From NCBI GenBank assembly GCA_023213395.1, contig CM041465.1, forward strand, positions 62,813,741 through 62,877,740: a DNA stretch of 64,000 nt, in the 5' to 3' direction. The stretch comes from Cycas panzhihuaensis (lineage: Eukaryota > Cycadophyta). The position numbers and the translations under genes are program-made. The notes below the pieces were generated by a model that saw nothing but the letters and a program-made list of their open reading frames with translations, did no database searches and had not been told where the DNA came from. Below are positions 34,388 to 47,085 of this stretch, piece by piece; the first letter of the stretch is position 1; each line of letters opens with the position of its first letter.

Positions 34388-37050
34388 TTCATTTTACTTT
34401 AGTTTTTATGACCATATCAAGTTTATGACTTGTTGTTCTCCCTTTTAGCAAGTATATTTGGTATATATTTCTATTTATTACAAGTTTTACATATATATTT
34501 ATCTCTTTTAGGGTGTCCAAAGGGAGGTAAACCCTTCATTTCTCCTTGATTACATCCATATACCCTTTAGGTTGTTCTTGGGATATAAGTAGGTGGATTA
34601 TATGATCTATTTGAGAGGGAGAAGATACATTCATAACTAGGGTTCTGACCGTTATAGCCATATCCTCCAAGGCAACCCCCTACATCTCATGGCTTTCCTA
34701 CTCTATATCCATCACGCATCAGAAACCTCTTGGGTGGGGCCTCTATTAGTTGTAGTCCCTTACAATGCCTGCAACTAGATCATATACACATTATTTGGTA
34801 ATAAGTTTCTTTGTATGCTTTACCATTTCATGAGATTTCCATTTCTCTTACATATCTTGCAAAAGTTATAACATTGTGACTTTTGCAACATTTGCACTTT
34901 TTATAGATTTAACAACTTCTTGATCTTTGTAGGTTGCATCATTTTTATTTAGTTGGAGTTATAGATCTTCTTTTAACTTATTTCTTGAAGTACCTAAGCA
35001 TGTAGGAGGTAGCTTGTTTGAGGGACCTAGCCATTCTAAGGCTCTCCTTTCTCTCACCTTTGAAACCCCCCTTTTTTCCAAAAATATTGCTTGGAAACAT
35101 TTAAGTATACAATGGGAAGATTGAGAAGTGTGTTATTTTTTTTCTTTCGAAACATTAAGCAAGTTTAGGTTTCACTTTGATGAGCATATGTACACACACA
35201 CATATCCATGCGTACATGCACATGTATGTTATTGCTTGTTGAAAGGGTTTGTCTACAAGGAAGTATGTTGATATCCTTTGAAGTTCTTTGGTCTTCCATA
35301 ATACATTTTATGGAAGGTAAGAAAGCCCTACCTATGATTTTATCCACAATGCCAACTACAGCTTAAAGCGTAGGGTGACTGGCGAAAGGAAGACAACAAA
35401 GGGAAGGAGAGGCACTCCATTGATCAACTTGTTCTCAGGTGCACTTCTTCTGACCTTCCTCTTCCTTCTTTTTCTTTTCTTCCCCTCTTTTTCCCTCAAA
35501 AAAGAAATCGATTGCATTTATACATAGCTTGTAATCATTTGTTCTATTTACCTACATCGATCCAAGGGAAAGTATAAAGGAATATCATTCATATTTTCTC
35601 TCTTGATCTTTGCATTAATATGTATTGACCTTGCGCCCCCTTTCCTCTTGAATAAGCATGAAAAAGGATAATTTGGACTAGTGCATCCCTCATTTCTTGC
35701 CTAAAAGGAAAGTGATAGAAAGGGTTTTCTTTTCTTTGTTGCATCCTCCTCTTACATTCACTTTGTATATACAAGAGTAGGAACAAGAAATAGAACATAG
35801 GCTTTTGATAGTCATCTATTTTCCATGCATTATTAAGGAAAGATATAGGTCATCCATACTCTTCCTCTTCTTTACACCCTCTTTCTTCCTTCGTTTAATA
35901 TATAAAGATAAAGAGAGAATAAAATAATAAAGAAAGAGAGTATCTTTTGAGTTGCATTTACTTGGCATTGATACTTTATATCTTCACACTATCTTTAAGA
36001 AAGACTAAGATATTACCTAAACCCTTGGCATACTTAGTCTCTTAGATTTATTTAATCTAAATGCTAGAGGCATTCCTTTGGGTGATCTTTAGCAAAACAC
36101 ACCATTAGTCTTATCTTCTTGAATTTGGTTCCTACATACTAAATCCCTTCCACATCTTTTAATCAACCATTTTCCTCTCTTGTTCCATAGGCCTCTACCT
36201 TATTAGGGATTCCCTCATGTTTTTCCTTTCTTTTAGGAAGAAAGGTTTGATCCTCCCTCTCCTTTTTTCACCCATTAGGATAGGAGAGTTCTCCCTTAGG
36301 CTACTTGACAAACTAAGGATTCCATTACCTAAGTCAAATTCGAGAAGGTGCTTGCCAAAAGAGAAAGTCTTATGCACTATTTGCGGGCCTCCAAACCAGT
36401 GTTTTGATGCACAAACATCCTTTGTGCATGACTTATCCCCTTGACCTTGAGGATCTTTAGGCCGCTGGCCTAGGGATAGTGTAGGCTTAATATCCTTATA
36501 CTTAGTGACCCCCGAGAGGCATGCTTCCACTTATTATATGGATTTAAATTATGATATATAGGGCAATAGTGACATCCTTAGCTGGTGGTGCTGATCTTAT
36601 CTAATTATTTATTCAAGGATCCATTTAGGATGTTCCCACTCCTTAGGTCTATCTTCTAGCCAGGAGACTGAGGAAAGGCTCATACTTCCATAAGGAAGGT
36701 GGATAAAGCCACTTATTCTTCTAAAGATTGATTTGTTCCCATATTATTTCATCAAAAAAGGAAGATTATATCACCTAATTAGATGAAGAAAGAGCTTGTT
36801 AATTACTTTGATTACGATTCAGTCAAGTAAATTATTGGGATGGGAAGGTAAGGTATTCTATCTATACTAGTATGACGCAAGAATACAACTAATCTAAAAT
36901 GTGTGCAGGTTTTGAGAAGGATCCTAAGAATACGAGTACAAAACCAAATCATTCTAAGGAATAACTAACTTATAAAAGGTTCTGATGGTCCACAACTAAA
37001 GAATATTAGAGATATTGGTCAAAAGAAATAAAAAGAGATACAATAAGATC
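34388..37050. other. AT-rich, no recognised gene
   Basis: No domain seen in any frame; short open frames (36,195-36,530 and others) have no recognisable content. It may include old LTR sequence of Element 1 or Element 3, but I could not align it. Confidence 0.4.
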
Positions 37051-39080
37051 TAATCACTATTCATCTAAGACAAATCAAGATAGAATTAATCTATACCATA
37101 GGCCTTACTACATAGACCTAGCGCTATTTAGATCCTTATGAATTAGAATCAAAGATTTAGTGGCTATTTAATATTGAATTGATTCAAATTAAGGATTTAT
37201 TAACTATGGATATTAAATATTTATTAATTAGAATCTAGGGCCTAATCACTATGGCTAAATCAAAATAGAGAGAGGCTATCGTGAATACACAAAAAATAGA
37301 GCATATAATGTTGGTACTTTTGTTAGATCAACGATCAGATCCTTTGACTAACAATTATATGATAATCTGAGAGGTTAAACCTTCCTTAAGAATAATAAAG
37401 GGAAGGTATATCTCATAGCTTTACTCTCTCTAGTGAAGGGAGGGACACCATAGATATCTCTTTTTAATCACATAGTTTTATAGTGCCCTCTTTAATCATA
37501 CGATTGAAGAATCTAGTTCACCCTCTTTAATTACACAATCTTTATAGTGACCTTTCTTTCATCATATTTTATAGAAAAATGTCACATAATAGGATTTCCT
37601 CCTAGACTGGTCACTTTCCTCTCTTGTAGTGGCTCAATCTTCTTTTCTTCATAGTGTTCTCTTACTCATTTTAGCTTAATGTTATTATAGTGAAATCAAA
37701 GTAGAGATCAAATTAAAGTTTCCTTAATCTCAAGGCACATCCCTTTCCTAAGTGTAACAAAACAAAGGTTATCTCTTTCCTAAGTATAGTAAAGGGAAGG
37801 ACAAGATCTTACCCCTTTTACCTTGATATTATTATAGTCAAATCAAAGTAGAGATCTAATTAGAGTGTCCTCAAACTTTATTAAGAGGATTTTATACTAC
37901 AATATGTTCTTACTTTTATTAGCTTAATATTTTTTTTTAGATAGTGCATAGTGTTCCCTCTCATTTTTTAGCTTAAATTTTTTAGTATGAAATCTTGTTT
38001 TTTATAATGCATAATGTTCTCTCTTACTCAGTAGCCTTTAATAATGTATGAAACTTAAAGCTAAAAAAAAAAAGAGAGCACACTATTCATTTCTTCCTAA
38101 AAAGAGTTAAGAAGGTTATCCCTTTCCTGAGTATATCAAAATGAAGGAATTAGAGTAATTCAAAAAGTGTTTGAGAAACATTAAGCTAATAAAAGTAAGA
38201 TCACACCTTCGTTTCCCTTCACTATGTTTAGGTAAGGGAGAACCTTCCTTTTTCTATGCTCAAAAAAGGGATGTGCCTTCTTATTAAGGGTCAATATTAA
38301 GAGGGCACTATAATTACATCTCTACTTTGATCTAATTATAATAACATTAAGATAGAAATAATAAGATCATACCCAATGATTGAGGGAACTCTAATTAGAT
38401 CTCTATATTAATCTAACTATAATAGCATTGATCTAAAAGGAGTAAGATCACACTCTAGTGTAAAATCTTATTATGTGTTTAAAAAAGAGTGAACTATAGT
38501 TAGGATTAGCTAAAACTCTTTTTTTTTTTTAATCAGACCCTTCCCTTAACTACACTCAGGAAAGGGATAATCTTCCCTTTGTTACACTTAGGAAAGGGAT
38601 AACCTTCCCTTCACTATGCAAAGTAAAGGGTTTACTATACACTATAGATGGGGCATGGCCACTACTAGATCTCTGTTATAGTAATTAGGATCAAGACTTG
38701 ATCATTATGGCTATTCATATATTCACATCTGATACGATCAAGGATGTAATCACTATTAAATATTCTTAGTATTGATTAAGATCCAAACTAGTTATAAAGA
38801 TCAAGTATATAGTAGAAGTAAGGCACGATCGGTATCACTATGGCTATTGAATCTTTCTTTCTTAGGATCGAGAGCCTAATCACTATAGCTCAATCAAGAT
38901 AAAAGTAATCTACCTTTGTAGGGTCTAGAATTGAGATCTATAATTAATCACATCCTTATGAATTAGGATCTTCCTTAAGCATTAGAATCATGGCTACATT
39001 ACTATTGCTATTAAATATTCATATCGATTAGGATTAAGGATCTAGTTACTAATTCATAGTTGTTATTGCATTTAAATCCA
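37051..39080. repeat. Cluster of small degenerate repeats
   Basis: Three intermixed families. (1) GGATC-AG-GATCTAATCACTATGGCTATTAA-like copies at about 37,110-37,270 and 38,690-39,080. (2) AATCAAAGTAGAGATCTAATTAGAGTG direct at 37,696-37,720 and 37,842-37,868, inverted at about 38,302-38,333 and 38,386-38,421. (3) CCCTTTCCTAAGTGTAAC-AAAGGGAAGGTTATCCC-like copies at 37,741-37,800, 38,110-38,150 and, inverted, 38,543-38,635. The inner arrangement is roughly palindromic. No coding content. Confidence 0.6.
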
Positions 39081-39479
39081 AGCTAGTTAGAAAGATCAAG
39101 CATTAAATAATTTGACTATACATAAATATAATAAAGTATATGACAAGTGTAGATGTATAAAATAAACTAGTAATAAGGGTGCCTACCTCCATATGAAGGG
39201 GCTATACTCTTGACCTCTACAATTTATACCTTTATAGAAGGTTCCTTTAGCCTATGTTATATTATTAGCCTTAGATGTGCAATAATTTTGGTTGTAAATC
39301 ATGGAAGTATAAATCCACTTGTGGTATATACAATTATTTTTGATCTCGACCTTAAATCATTGAATATGTTAATTCCAATAATGATGTTAATGCTTATCTT
39401 GATGCCATTGATTAGTGGATGAAACTAGTTAATTACAAAATAAAAACTTTGCTATAAGATAGGTTAAGATATGTTCATA

Positions 39480-39780
39480 AGGAAATAAACTTGATGCGAT
39501 GGAAGATGATGACATTGAAATTAATATCATTGGTGATCAACCACCTCTTATGAGGACATTACCCCTTGATGACAACCAACATTGCATCTCTTTCATAACT
39601 ATATTTGACATCGCACAATCCAATAGCATCAAACTATAGAGACTCTTATGCAAGAAAGAGGTGGTCATTCTTCTTGACCCAATAAGCACTTATAACTTTA
39701 TAAACACCAAGGTTGAAAATTGATTGGGCCTTTTCATTGAAATCTTCTTAATAAGTTTACTAACACCAAAAAGAATAAAC
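39480..39780 (+). pseudogene. Ty3/gypsy gag-protease fragment
   Basis: Reads EDDDIEINIIGDQPPLMRTL, FDIAQSNSIKL, then KKEVVILLDPISTYNFINTKVEN and LGLFIEIF. This is the protease start of chromovirus-type gypsy elements, whose usual form is VVVLIDSGSTHNFID; here Asp is kept and the Ser-Gly pair reads Pro-Ile. A stop follows VEN. No RT can be followed beyond 39,780. Probably from the same broad group as the 55-kb fragment but opposite in orientation. Confidence 0.65.
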
Positions 39781-41660
39781 ATTGATAAGGAATCATACAC
39801 TTAATCTTAGTACTCTAGGAACAAAAACACATGGTAATAAGGAATATAAAAAAGTGTTAGTAAATTATGAATTCAATATATATTAGAACAAGAGAATATA
39901 TTATAGTGTAAATACAAATAAAACAATGAATATAATCAACCTCAAATGAAATTATTCTCCATATGGATATAACATGATTAAGCATAAAAAGGAAAGTAAT
40001 TTCACAAAGTCCCCTCAAACTATCTCTATCATTGTAATATTTGAAGGATCACATACATAATATCTAAAGATAAATAGGTACATATAGAAAGCAATATTCA
40101 TCATCTTAATTGACTCTAAATGTACCCAAATTTTCATTAACAAATGTAAGATAAAGTTAGTAAGAATTGAAATAAACATAAAAATTATATTTAAAGTTGT
40201 GGTAGCAAATATAGGATCTATTAAATACAATAATAAATATCTAATGCCTAAATTTCTACAAGATATTATAGCATTCGAATTATATTTTCTATAATTCCTT
40301 TTAGATAAATAGTTTTAGTGTTTGGTTGTGATGGGAAAGATTGTCAAAACCTTAACTCTAAATCTAGAAAATATATTTATAAGATTTAGAAAATAAGGAA
40401 AATCCACCAACTATAAGGACTTAGCCCATTGCCTACATGTTTGATATTATTTATCTAAATGAAAAATATGTGAAACAAGGTATTGTGTGATATATGCTAA
40501 ATGCTGTGCCATAGAAATAATCCACAAAAATTAGACAACCACATAGAAATACAAATTGTAATGAATAAATAATTTGAGGAATTCTATGAACTTTTAGCAA
40601 GATTAGTATAAATAGAGGCATAAAATATCATTGAGTTGGAAGTTAGGATGATAGCCACCAATATTAAACCATATCAAAATTTGCATTGATATAAGATGAA
40701 AAGAGAGTAATTGGTATACTAGTTAATAACCACTATTCCAATTAGTTAAGGCAACTATCCATATGCTACATTGGTTGTATTAGCCTAAAAGAAGCATGGA
40801 TCATTAGAAGGTATTGATTATTAAACATGAAATTAGTAACTAATATTAATACCTAAAATTAAAGTGTTGCTAAAATAATTACATTGTCCCAAATTTCTTA
40901 CTAAATTATCTAATTGATCATGATAGTTCTAGATCTACATTAAGGAAGATGCCATGCATAACATAATTTTTAAACTCACGAAGAATGTTATGATTTTAAG
41001 TTGCCCTCATTCAAACTTTATTAACATGTGAAGCAACTTGAAAATTTATATTCCTCCATTATCTATGAAAATGTATGCTTGCATTTTTAAGGAAATTTTG
41101 ATATTTAGTGGATTATGAAAAATCAAGATGTAAAAATTACGATTTTATAATTGTAACATCTTTTGAGAAATAGAAATAATGTATAAGAAAAGATTAAAAT
41201 GCTTTAAAATCCACATGTAGAATAAAATCCATCGTAGAATAATAAAGGAAAACTATAATCAATTTATGTGATTATGCTTGATATTATAAAATGGTAATAA
41301 CACTTTATGAGTAATAGATTCTAAATAAGAGTTTACCTAATAGTCATAAATACTTGTTCCATCAAGCTACACTCACATCATAATATAAGAATGTGTCAAA
41401 AAGATGTAATCATTCAATCCTATTCAAGAAAAGAAAAGAAAAGAAACTTCAATATAAAATATTTGCCATAAAGATGAAGAAATTACCCTATCCACATTAA
41501 TGGTGAAGGCTTCTAGGCTCAAGGAAGCCTACCTAATGAAAAGACATGGAGAAGATAGCGAGAAAGCCCTTTGGTACTCCCAAGGATCACAAAAGGACCA
41601 AGAAAGGTCTATAAAGGAGAGCACTTCCACAGGAGCCTCAAAGGCTCAAACAAGCAACAA
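39781..41660. other. AT-rich, no recognised gene
   Basis: Very AT-rich with closed frames. 41,500-41,685 has a short open + frame (61 codons, Lys/Ser-rich) upstream of the Element 3 promoter, without family similarity. No LTR edge for Element 3 could be fixed. Confidence 0.4.
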
Positions 41661-41916
41661 AAATGGATCCAAGATGCTAAAATGAGTTAAAGGAGTATAA
41701 ACATAGACATGTTTTAGAGGGGCATAAAAAATAAGGTAGAAGGGGCCTCTAGGAGACTAAAGGGATCGTCATAAATACACCAAAAGAGCTTGAAACAAAG
41801 GCTATAGGAGCAAAACAAGGGATAGATCGTAAAGACAAAGTGGATGAGAAGAAGGAGATGGTCTTAAGGGCTATCGCGGTAAGGGAAAAGGAGAAAGTGC
41901 CCCCAAGACCCTGGTG

Positions 41917-41958
41917 TATCTAAAGGGAGGAGGGTAAAAATGGACTTCATTTTCATGG
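41917..41958 (+). promoter_or_regulatory. Core promoter of antisense gene (Element 3)
   Basis: TATCTAAAG at 41,917 (worn TATA box) and TTCATTTTCATGG at 41,946-41,958, 140 nt before the ATG; same layout as Elements 1 and 2. Confidence 0.6.
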
Positions 41959-42085
41959 TCCCTATGATTGATCTAGATCCCTCCCTTCTATGCAATGAAA
42001 CTCTGTTGAGATTTAGAATCACTTTACAGGACATCTGACCATTAGATTGAGGTGTGGAAGCTACTGACGAGACCAGGGTAATAAG

Positions 42086-44577
42086 ATGGCGGTGGCTAGA
42101 CCTAATCTAGTGAGTGGATTATCCCTTAATCTTTTTATTTCATCAATTTATTTTAATGGATTTTTATAGCTTTTGTAGCTTATTTTACCCCCATAAGGGC
42201 AAATCAAGATCCCTTAGAACTTGAATGAGGCCCAAAGAAGGGGAGGACTAGGGCATTAGGTAGAATTTGGGTCCCAATAGGCTAGGCTTGGTCCACTTAG
42301 ATAAAACTTTTAATATTTTAGGACACCCCCATCTTTTTGGGGGGGGGGGTGGGGTGGGAACAATGGCCCTACTGTAAAGATCATACTATCACAACATTTA
42401 CAGTAGAGCTACCAAGAAAATAGAATTTTCTCAATGGAGCCCAGATAAATATTTGTTGTACCACAGATTTTAACATGGGGCAGAGGATAAACAGTGAGAA
42501 AAAAGGGAAAAGAGGACTGATGGATGATGTTGCTAGGTCTGATGGAGCATGGGGTATCTAAGGGGCAACATGACATATGGTAGGGTGATACAGAGGGTTT
42601 TCTAACTGATTTTTGGATTGTTTGCAGGCTATTATCATGGTTGACAACTATAAGAACATCAAGATGGTGATGTTGAGCTTCATAGAGATGATAATGAAGC
42701 ACGATGGGATGACCTTGAGACACTAAGGGCTCTTGAAGGTTATTAGGATGCCCTAATATACTTTTGACCAGTGCCTCCTAGTCGATATAGTCTCCCATTA
42801 GGATAGATGGAGGCACGTATTCCACTATCCCCAGGTGGGAGACATTACTATCGTGACAGGAGATATTAGGTAAATACTGGGTGTACCGGTGGGAGGAGAA
42901 CCAACATCACTAGGTATATTGCCCAGCACATACGCTGCCTATAGAGAGGCAACCACTTATTTTATAGGATAGGGCAGGTGGGATCGATGAGGTATATCAA
43001 TCCAGGCTATGGTACTTTCTACAGTTCCTTGGGTGAAGAAACTCATCACATTAGCCATTTTGTCCTAGATCTCTTAGAAATAGAACTACATAGACATACC
43101 TGGATATTGGATATTCATAATTCAAAGATGCAAGGTAGGTAAGAGGCTAGATTAGGCTGCCCTTATAGCAGCCAACTTGGTAGCACAATTAGATCAGATC
43201 TAGTGGCAGGGAGAGGAGGATTCTCTTACTTCACTCTATTATTATGTTGGTTCTTCAACTACTTCAAAGTGATAGCAGCATAAAGAGGACCATATCCTAT
43301 CTTGGTTAGGGCACTTATGGTCCATAGGTGGAAAACGAGGTTTAGGAGGATAAAGGACCAGGCTCATATATGATGGTCAGTGGAGGTGATGTCATTAGAC
43401 TTACTCACTCTCATAGATTTCACGATGGATCCATATAGAGTGATCCATTGGGAGAGTGATGATGTAGAAGGAGGCTGGGGATCGGCCTAATGAGGGAAGA
43501 GGTGATGATGGAGGCTATGGGGTAGGCCCATTAGGGGCTGGGGAGGTGAGGTAGGCCCATCGATTGCACATGGAGGAGATAGGCCACCATTAGGGCCGGT
43601 GAGGGAGAGGCATGGGTGGAGTTCTAATGGCAATAATAGCCATGGTGGTAATAATAAAGGCATGATAGCCCTAACAAATGAGGGGTCCTTGAAGAGGATG
43701 GATTAGAGGCGAGGGTGCCACGACAACCCGGTGTAGTGGGTGAGATAGTACTAGAGGTAATGGAGTGCAGTGTGGCAAGGGAGGCATTGTAGAGGAGGTG
43801 ATCATGAGAGGCGGAAGTTAGCCATCTAGAGGTGAGATTCTATCTTGACTCAACATCTTTTTTATCACTAACTACTTAGATGGTTTATTTTTAATTTTAA
43901 TACTTTTGTATATACATTAATTAGACTGACACAGTATGTGTGGTTTGGTGAGAGTAGAAGAGATGATAAGGCTACTTAAGGCAGTAGTCCTTAAGTTATT
44001 TCCTCAGATCTACATAGAGGGATAGCCTCATATCCTAGCTAGTGAGGAGCCTCGATCAGTAGGGCCACATATAATAGCATTCACCCCATTAACCAGAGCT
44101 AGCGACATATAGGTGGTGGAGTCCCAAGAGTACCAGGTGAGGATAAGATAGTTGCAGGGTACCTTGGACAGATGTCAGGTGGAGAGGGACCAATTAGTAA
44201 CTGATAGAGACACCCTACAAGGCTAGGTCTAGGCAGTGGAGGCTTACGGAGGAGGAGCAACAGGTGGAGATATAGAGAGTAGGATCTAGATCACCATCTA
44301 GAGGAGAGGCTCCAAGGAGAAAAAGGAGAGAGGGATTCTACCCAGGCAAGGTATGATCAGGCGGTGGAGTAGATCAACACTATGTTATCGCGGAGTAGAT
44401 CCCATATTCATACTACAACGATGACCTAAAGGTGGCCTCGAGATAAGGAGGTGAGGTGGGAGCTTACAACAACCTTTGTAGGATCTAGGAGGCATGTGGT
44501 CTCCTAGTGAGGGATCTCACAGTTGAGGAGATGATACACCTTGAGGGCAGGGCATCAAGAGGAATTGTACATTATTG
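42086..44577 (+). pseudogene. Antisense additional ORF (aORF), three exons, Element 3
   Basis: Exon 1 42,086-42,109 (M-A-V-A-R-P-N-L), donor GTGAGT 42,110; acceptor TTTGCAG ends 42,627 and exon 2 reads on in frame (AIIMVDNYKNIKMVMLSFIE). Exon 2 gives the clearest view of the conserved block: RHVFHYPQVGDITIVTGDIR, ILGVPVGGEPTSLGILPS, YAAYREATTYFIG, STVPWVKKLITLAIL, LIAANLVAQLDQI. Then an acidic Gly-rich region (43,450-43,700). Donor AG|GTGAGA at 43,832, acceptor GACACAG ending 43,934; exon 3 has RVEEMIRLLKAVVLKLFPQI, EPRSVGPHIIAFTPLTRASD and ends IIDFR near 44,577. Stops are nearly all TAG/TAA at Gln/Trp positions. Confidence 0.72.
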
Positions 44578-45374
44578 ATTTTAGGTAGGAAAGCATTAGA
44601 CCTCCACATAGTCTTTACCATATGTAGACACATGATTATATTCCTCCTTACAAGGATTCCGACTTCCTAAGGCATGATGCCTAGATGATGATGTACTATA
44701 TGATCTATCGTAGGATATGATTTGTATACATAGACCTGGGCCAATTGGGACCCCCTTTGGCCCATGATGATGTTATGATAGCTTTGTGATGTTGTTGGTT
44801 TGTTGTATTATTTATTTATTTATTTATGTGATGCATAAAGAGATAGGTGTATGCATATGGATATGGGTACAGGTATGGAGATTATGCATTATGATGGTTT
44901 TGGTTGATTGTTATGAATGATATTTGTTGTTAGAGCATATGTGGATGATACTCATGCTTCCTTTTATGTAATACCACACTCATAGTGAGTACACATGATT
45001 ACCACATGTATCGATGATAGATATATATGAGGCTAGGAGGAGCCACATATGTCCCTTTGGGGAGTAGAATGGATATGCAAATGAAGTAATGATAAGAGGA
45101 GTATATATACTCAAATAAAAGGACCTAGTTAGGAAGTAATTCCAAGATCGAGTAAAGGAAGTTTGTATATCCAACTAGGAAAGGAGAGGCTCCCATTGGT
45201 AGAGAAACAAAAGATGTAATGTAAGTAATGAAATCAGAAAGATAAAGAGACACTCTAAATGACCATTCCTCCTATGGCTAGGGGGAATGATGACATCTTA
45301 GAGTGGTAGCTTAAACTTATTTTAGAGCTAGAGGGAAGGGTGTGCCTAGTCTACTAGGGACTAGGGAAGGTCAC
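44578..45374. other. Spacer between antisense gene and pol end (Element 3)
   Basis: Convergent intergenic stretch, aligned with 17,421-18,145 by short matches (GATTACCA, GGCTAGGA, ATATGCAAA-GAA). A (TTTA)n run near 44,808-44,825. No gene seen. Confidence 0.5.
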
Positions 45375-47085
45375 GCGTAAAAGTTCTTTAGGAATTTACC
45401 ATTAATAGCTTTCTGAAATTCAAGACCTTCTAGGGTTGCTATCCTATAGGTGCCATTATCTAGGCTCTTGAGAATGATGAAAGGACTAACCTATTTAGGC
45501 CCAAATTTAGACAAGCAATCATGGAGATATTCTAGCTTTAGTACATGGTCCCTAGGATGTAAAGGGTAAGGGTGAAGACATTTATTATATATTATTCATA
45601 CCCTTGCTTTCAAGGCAAGATTTTCTTGATATGCCATCAAGCATCTCTCATCTGAGGCTTTGAGGTTGAGGAGGTAGGCCTGGCAATAAGATTCCTTATC
45701 AACGGGACCTCAAAGGGAAACACACAAGGAGGGGATTTCAACTTCCAAGGGGAGAACCACCTTAGTTCCATACATGAGGGAGAACAGGGTCATCCTTGTT
45801 GCTGTGCAAATGGAATTGCGGTATGCCCATAGAGCAGAGGGAAGTTGAAGGTGCTAAACTCTTTTGAATTGGGAAACAATTTTCTTTAAGATATTGATAA
45901 GAGTTTTATTAAAATACTCGATTTGGCCATTGGCCTGAGCATAATAAGGAGAAGAAGTTTTATGGGATATCTTAAACTTCCCACAAAGCTTGTCCATCTC
46001 CTTATTACAAAAGGGAGTACCATTATCTATGATTAGGATATCAAGGACCCCAAATCAATAGATAATATATTGTTAAATGTAGGTAGCTATAGTCTTTATA
46101 GTAATAGAGGATAAGGGGACCAGTTTAGCCCATTTAGTAAAGTATTCCATTTCGTCTAGATAAACTTATATTGCGATGAGGAAGGAGGGTTATGGCGATA
46201 ATAAGGTCTAATCATGATTAGGAAAATGGACATGATGAAATAATCAAGTGTAAGGCCTTAGAAAGTGAATGGATGATGTCGGTGTGTTCCTGTCACCTAC
46301 AACATCATAGGGCATAGGCATTGGCATCTCTTAAGAGGGACGACCCGATGTGACCCATGTAGAGGATCCTCTCGACCATGGATTGCCCCCAAAGTGGCCC
46401 CTAAAATTCCATTGTGGTATTAACAAAGTATCTGGCTCACCTTGTCATGGTTGACATAGTGAAAGAGGACCCTATCAAAGGATATCTTGTACAACACCTC
46501 ATGTATGAGGAAGTACTACCTAGCAGTGGCTTTAACTCATGACCTCACCTTGTTAGTAGCATCAAAACAAAACTACTATTCAATAAGGCATCGTCCAATA
46601 TCCCCATACAATTCATTATTAGCCAATGGATGGGGGGAAAAGTCTTGGATAGAAAAGATATGCTTATTTGATAAGGAGTCATCAACAAGAATGTCAAAAG
46701 AGTTAGGAATATGGGCGTCAACTAGCTGCTCAGTGACCATCATTCCCTTCTTTGATTTCCTCTTAACAATTAAAGATTATATTCTTGAAGGAGGATGGGC
46801 CATTTTCTAGTCATATCAGTCAAGTTAGACTGGGTCAGGAGGTATCCCAAGGGATTAGATTGGGTGATCACTTGGGTGATGTTATTGAGCAAGTAATGCC
46901 TAAATTTCTTGGTTGCGTGAACCAAGGCAAGGCATTCCTTATCGACGTAAGAATAATTAAGCTCAATAGTAACTAAGGTGTGACTGATGAAATAGCCCCT
47001 AAGGAGTCATTGGTAGCTGATGTGTAGAGGATAAAGGGTTGATCAAAGAGAGGGGGCACCAAGAGGGGTCCTCATGCTATGTAGA
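45375..47085 (-). pseudogene. pol: Integrase and partial RNase H (Element 3)
   Basis: Reverse-strand similarity to Element 2 at 18,150-19,860 is continuous. Integrase C-terminus at 45,375-45,800 (matching PFVVLES, YQANL, PLEVEIPS), catalytic region near 45,900-46,060 with the TDNGTPFCNKEMD-type block at 46,005-46,050, zinc region at 46,280-46,400 (GATLGAIHGREDPLHGSH and CQCLCP), and RNase H from about 46,750 up to 47,085 where it is truncated. Many stops and shifts. No gag or RT beyond. Confidence 0.8.

Larger units (their letters stand above)
41661..47085 (-). mobile_element. Element 3: Tat-type gypsy fragment with antisense gene
   Basis: Same order as Element 2 at 14,600-19,860: aORF promoter and gene on +, spacer, then integrase and RNase H on -. 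Similarity to Element 2 stops at about 47,085 inside RNase H (GGGGCACCAAGAGGGGTCC). RT, gag and LTRs are missing. More diverged from Element 2 than Element 2's LTRs are from each other, so it is an older, independent member of the family. Confidence 0.8.

Noticed and set aside
28888-34392. Target-site duplication around the copia pair
   Set aside because: CTTTC on the left and TTCAT on the right do not match in either orientation, so a single clean insertion is not supported.
37051-39080. Repeat cluster considered as a CRISPR-like or tRNA cluster
   Set aside because: Spacing is irregular, units are degenerate and in both orientations, no tRNA fold motifs were seen, and the DNA is from a plant nucleus.
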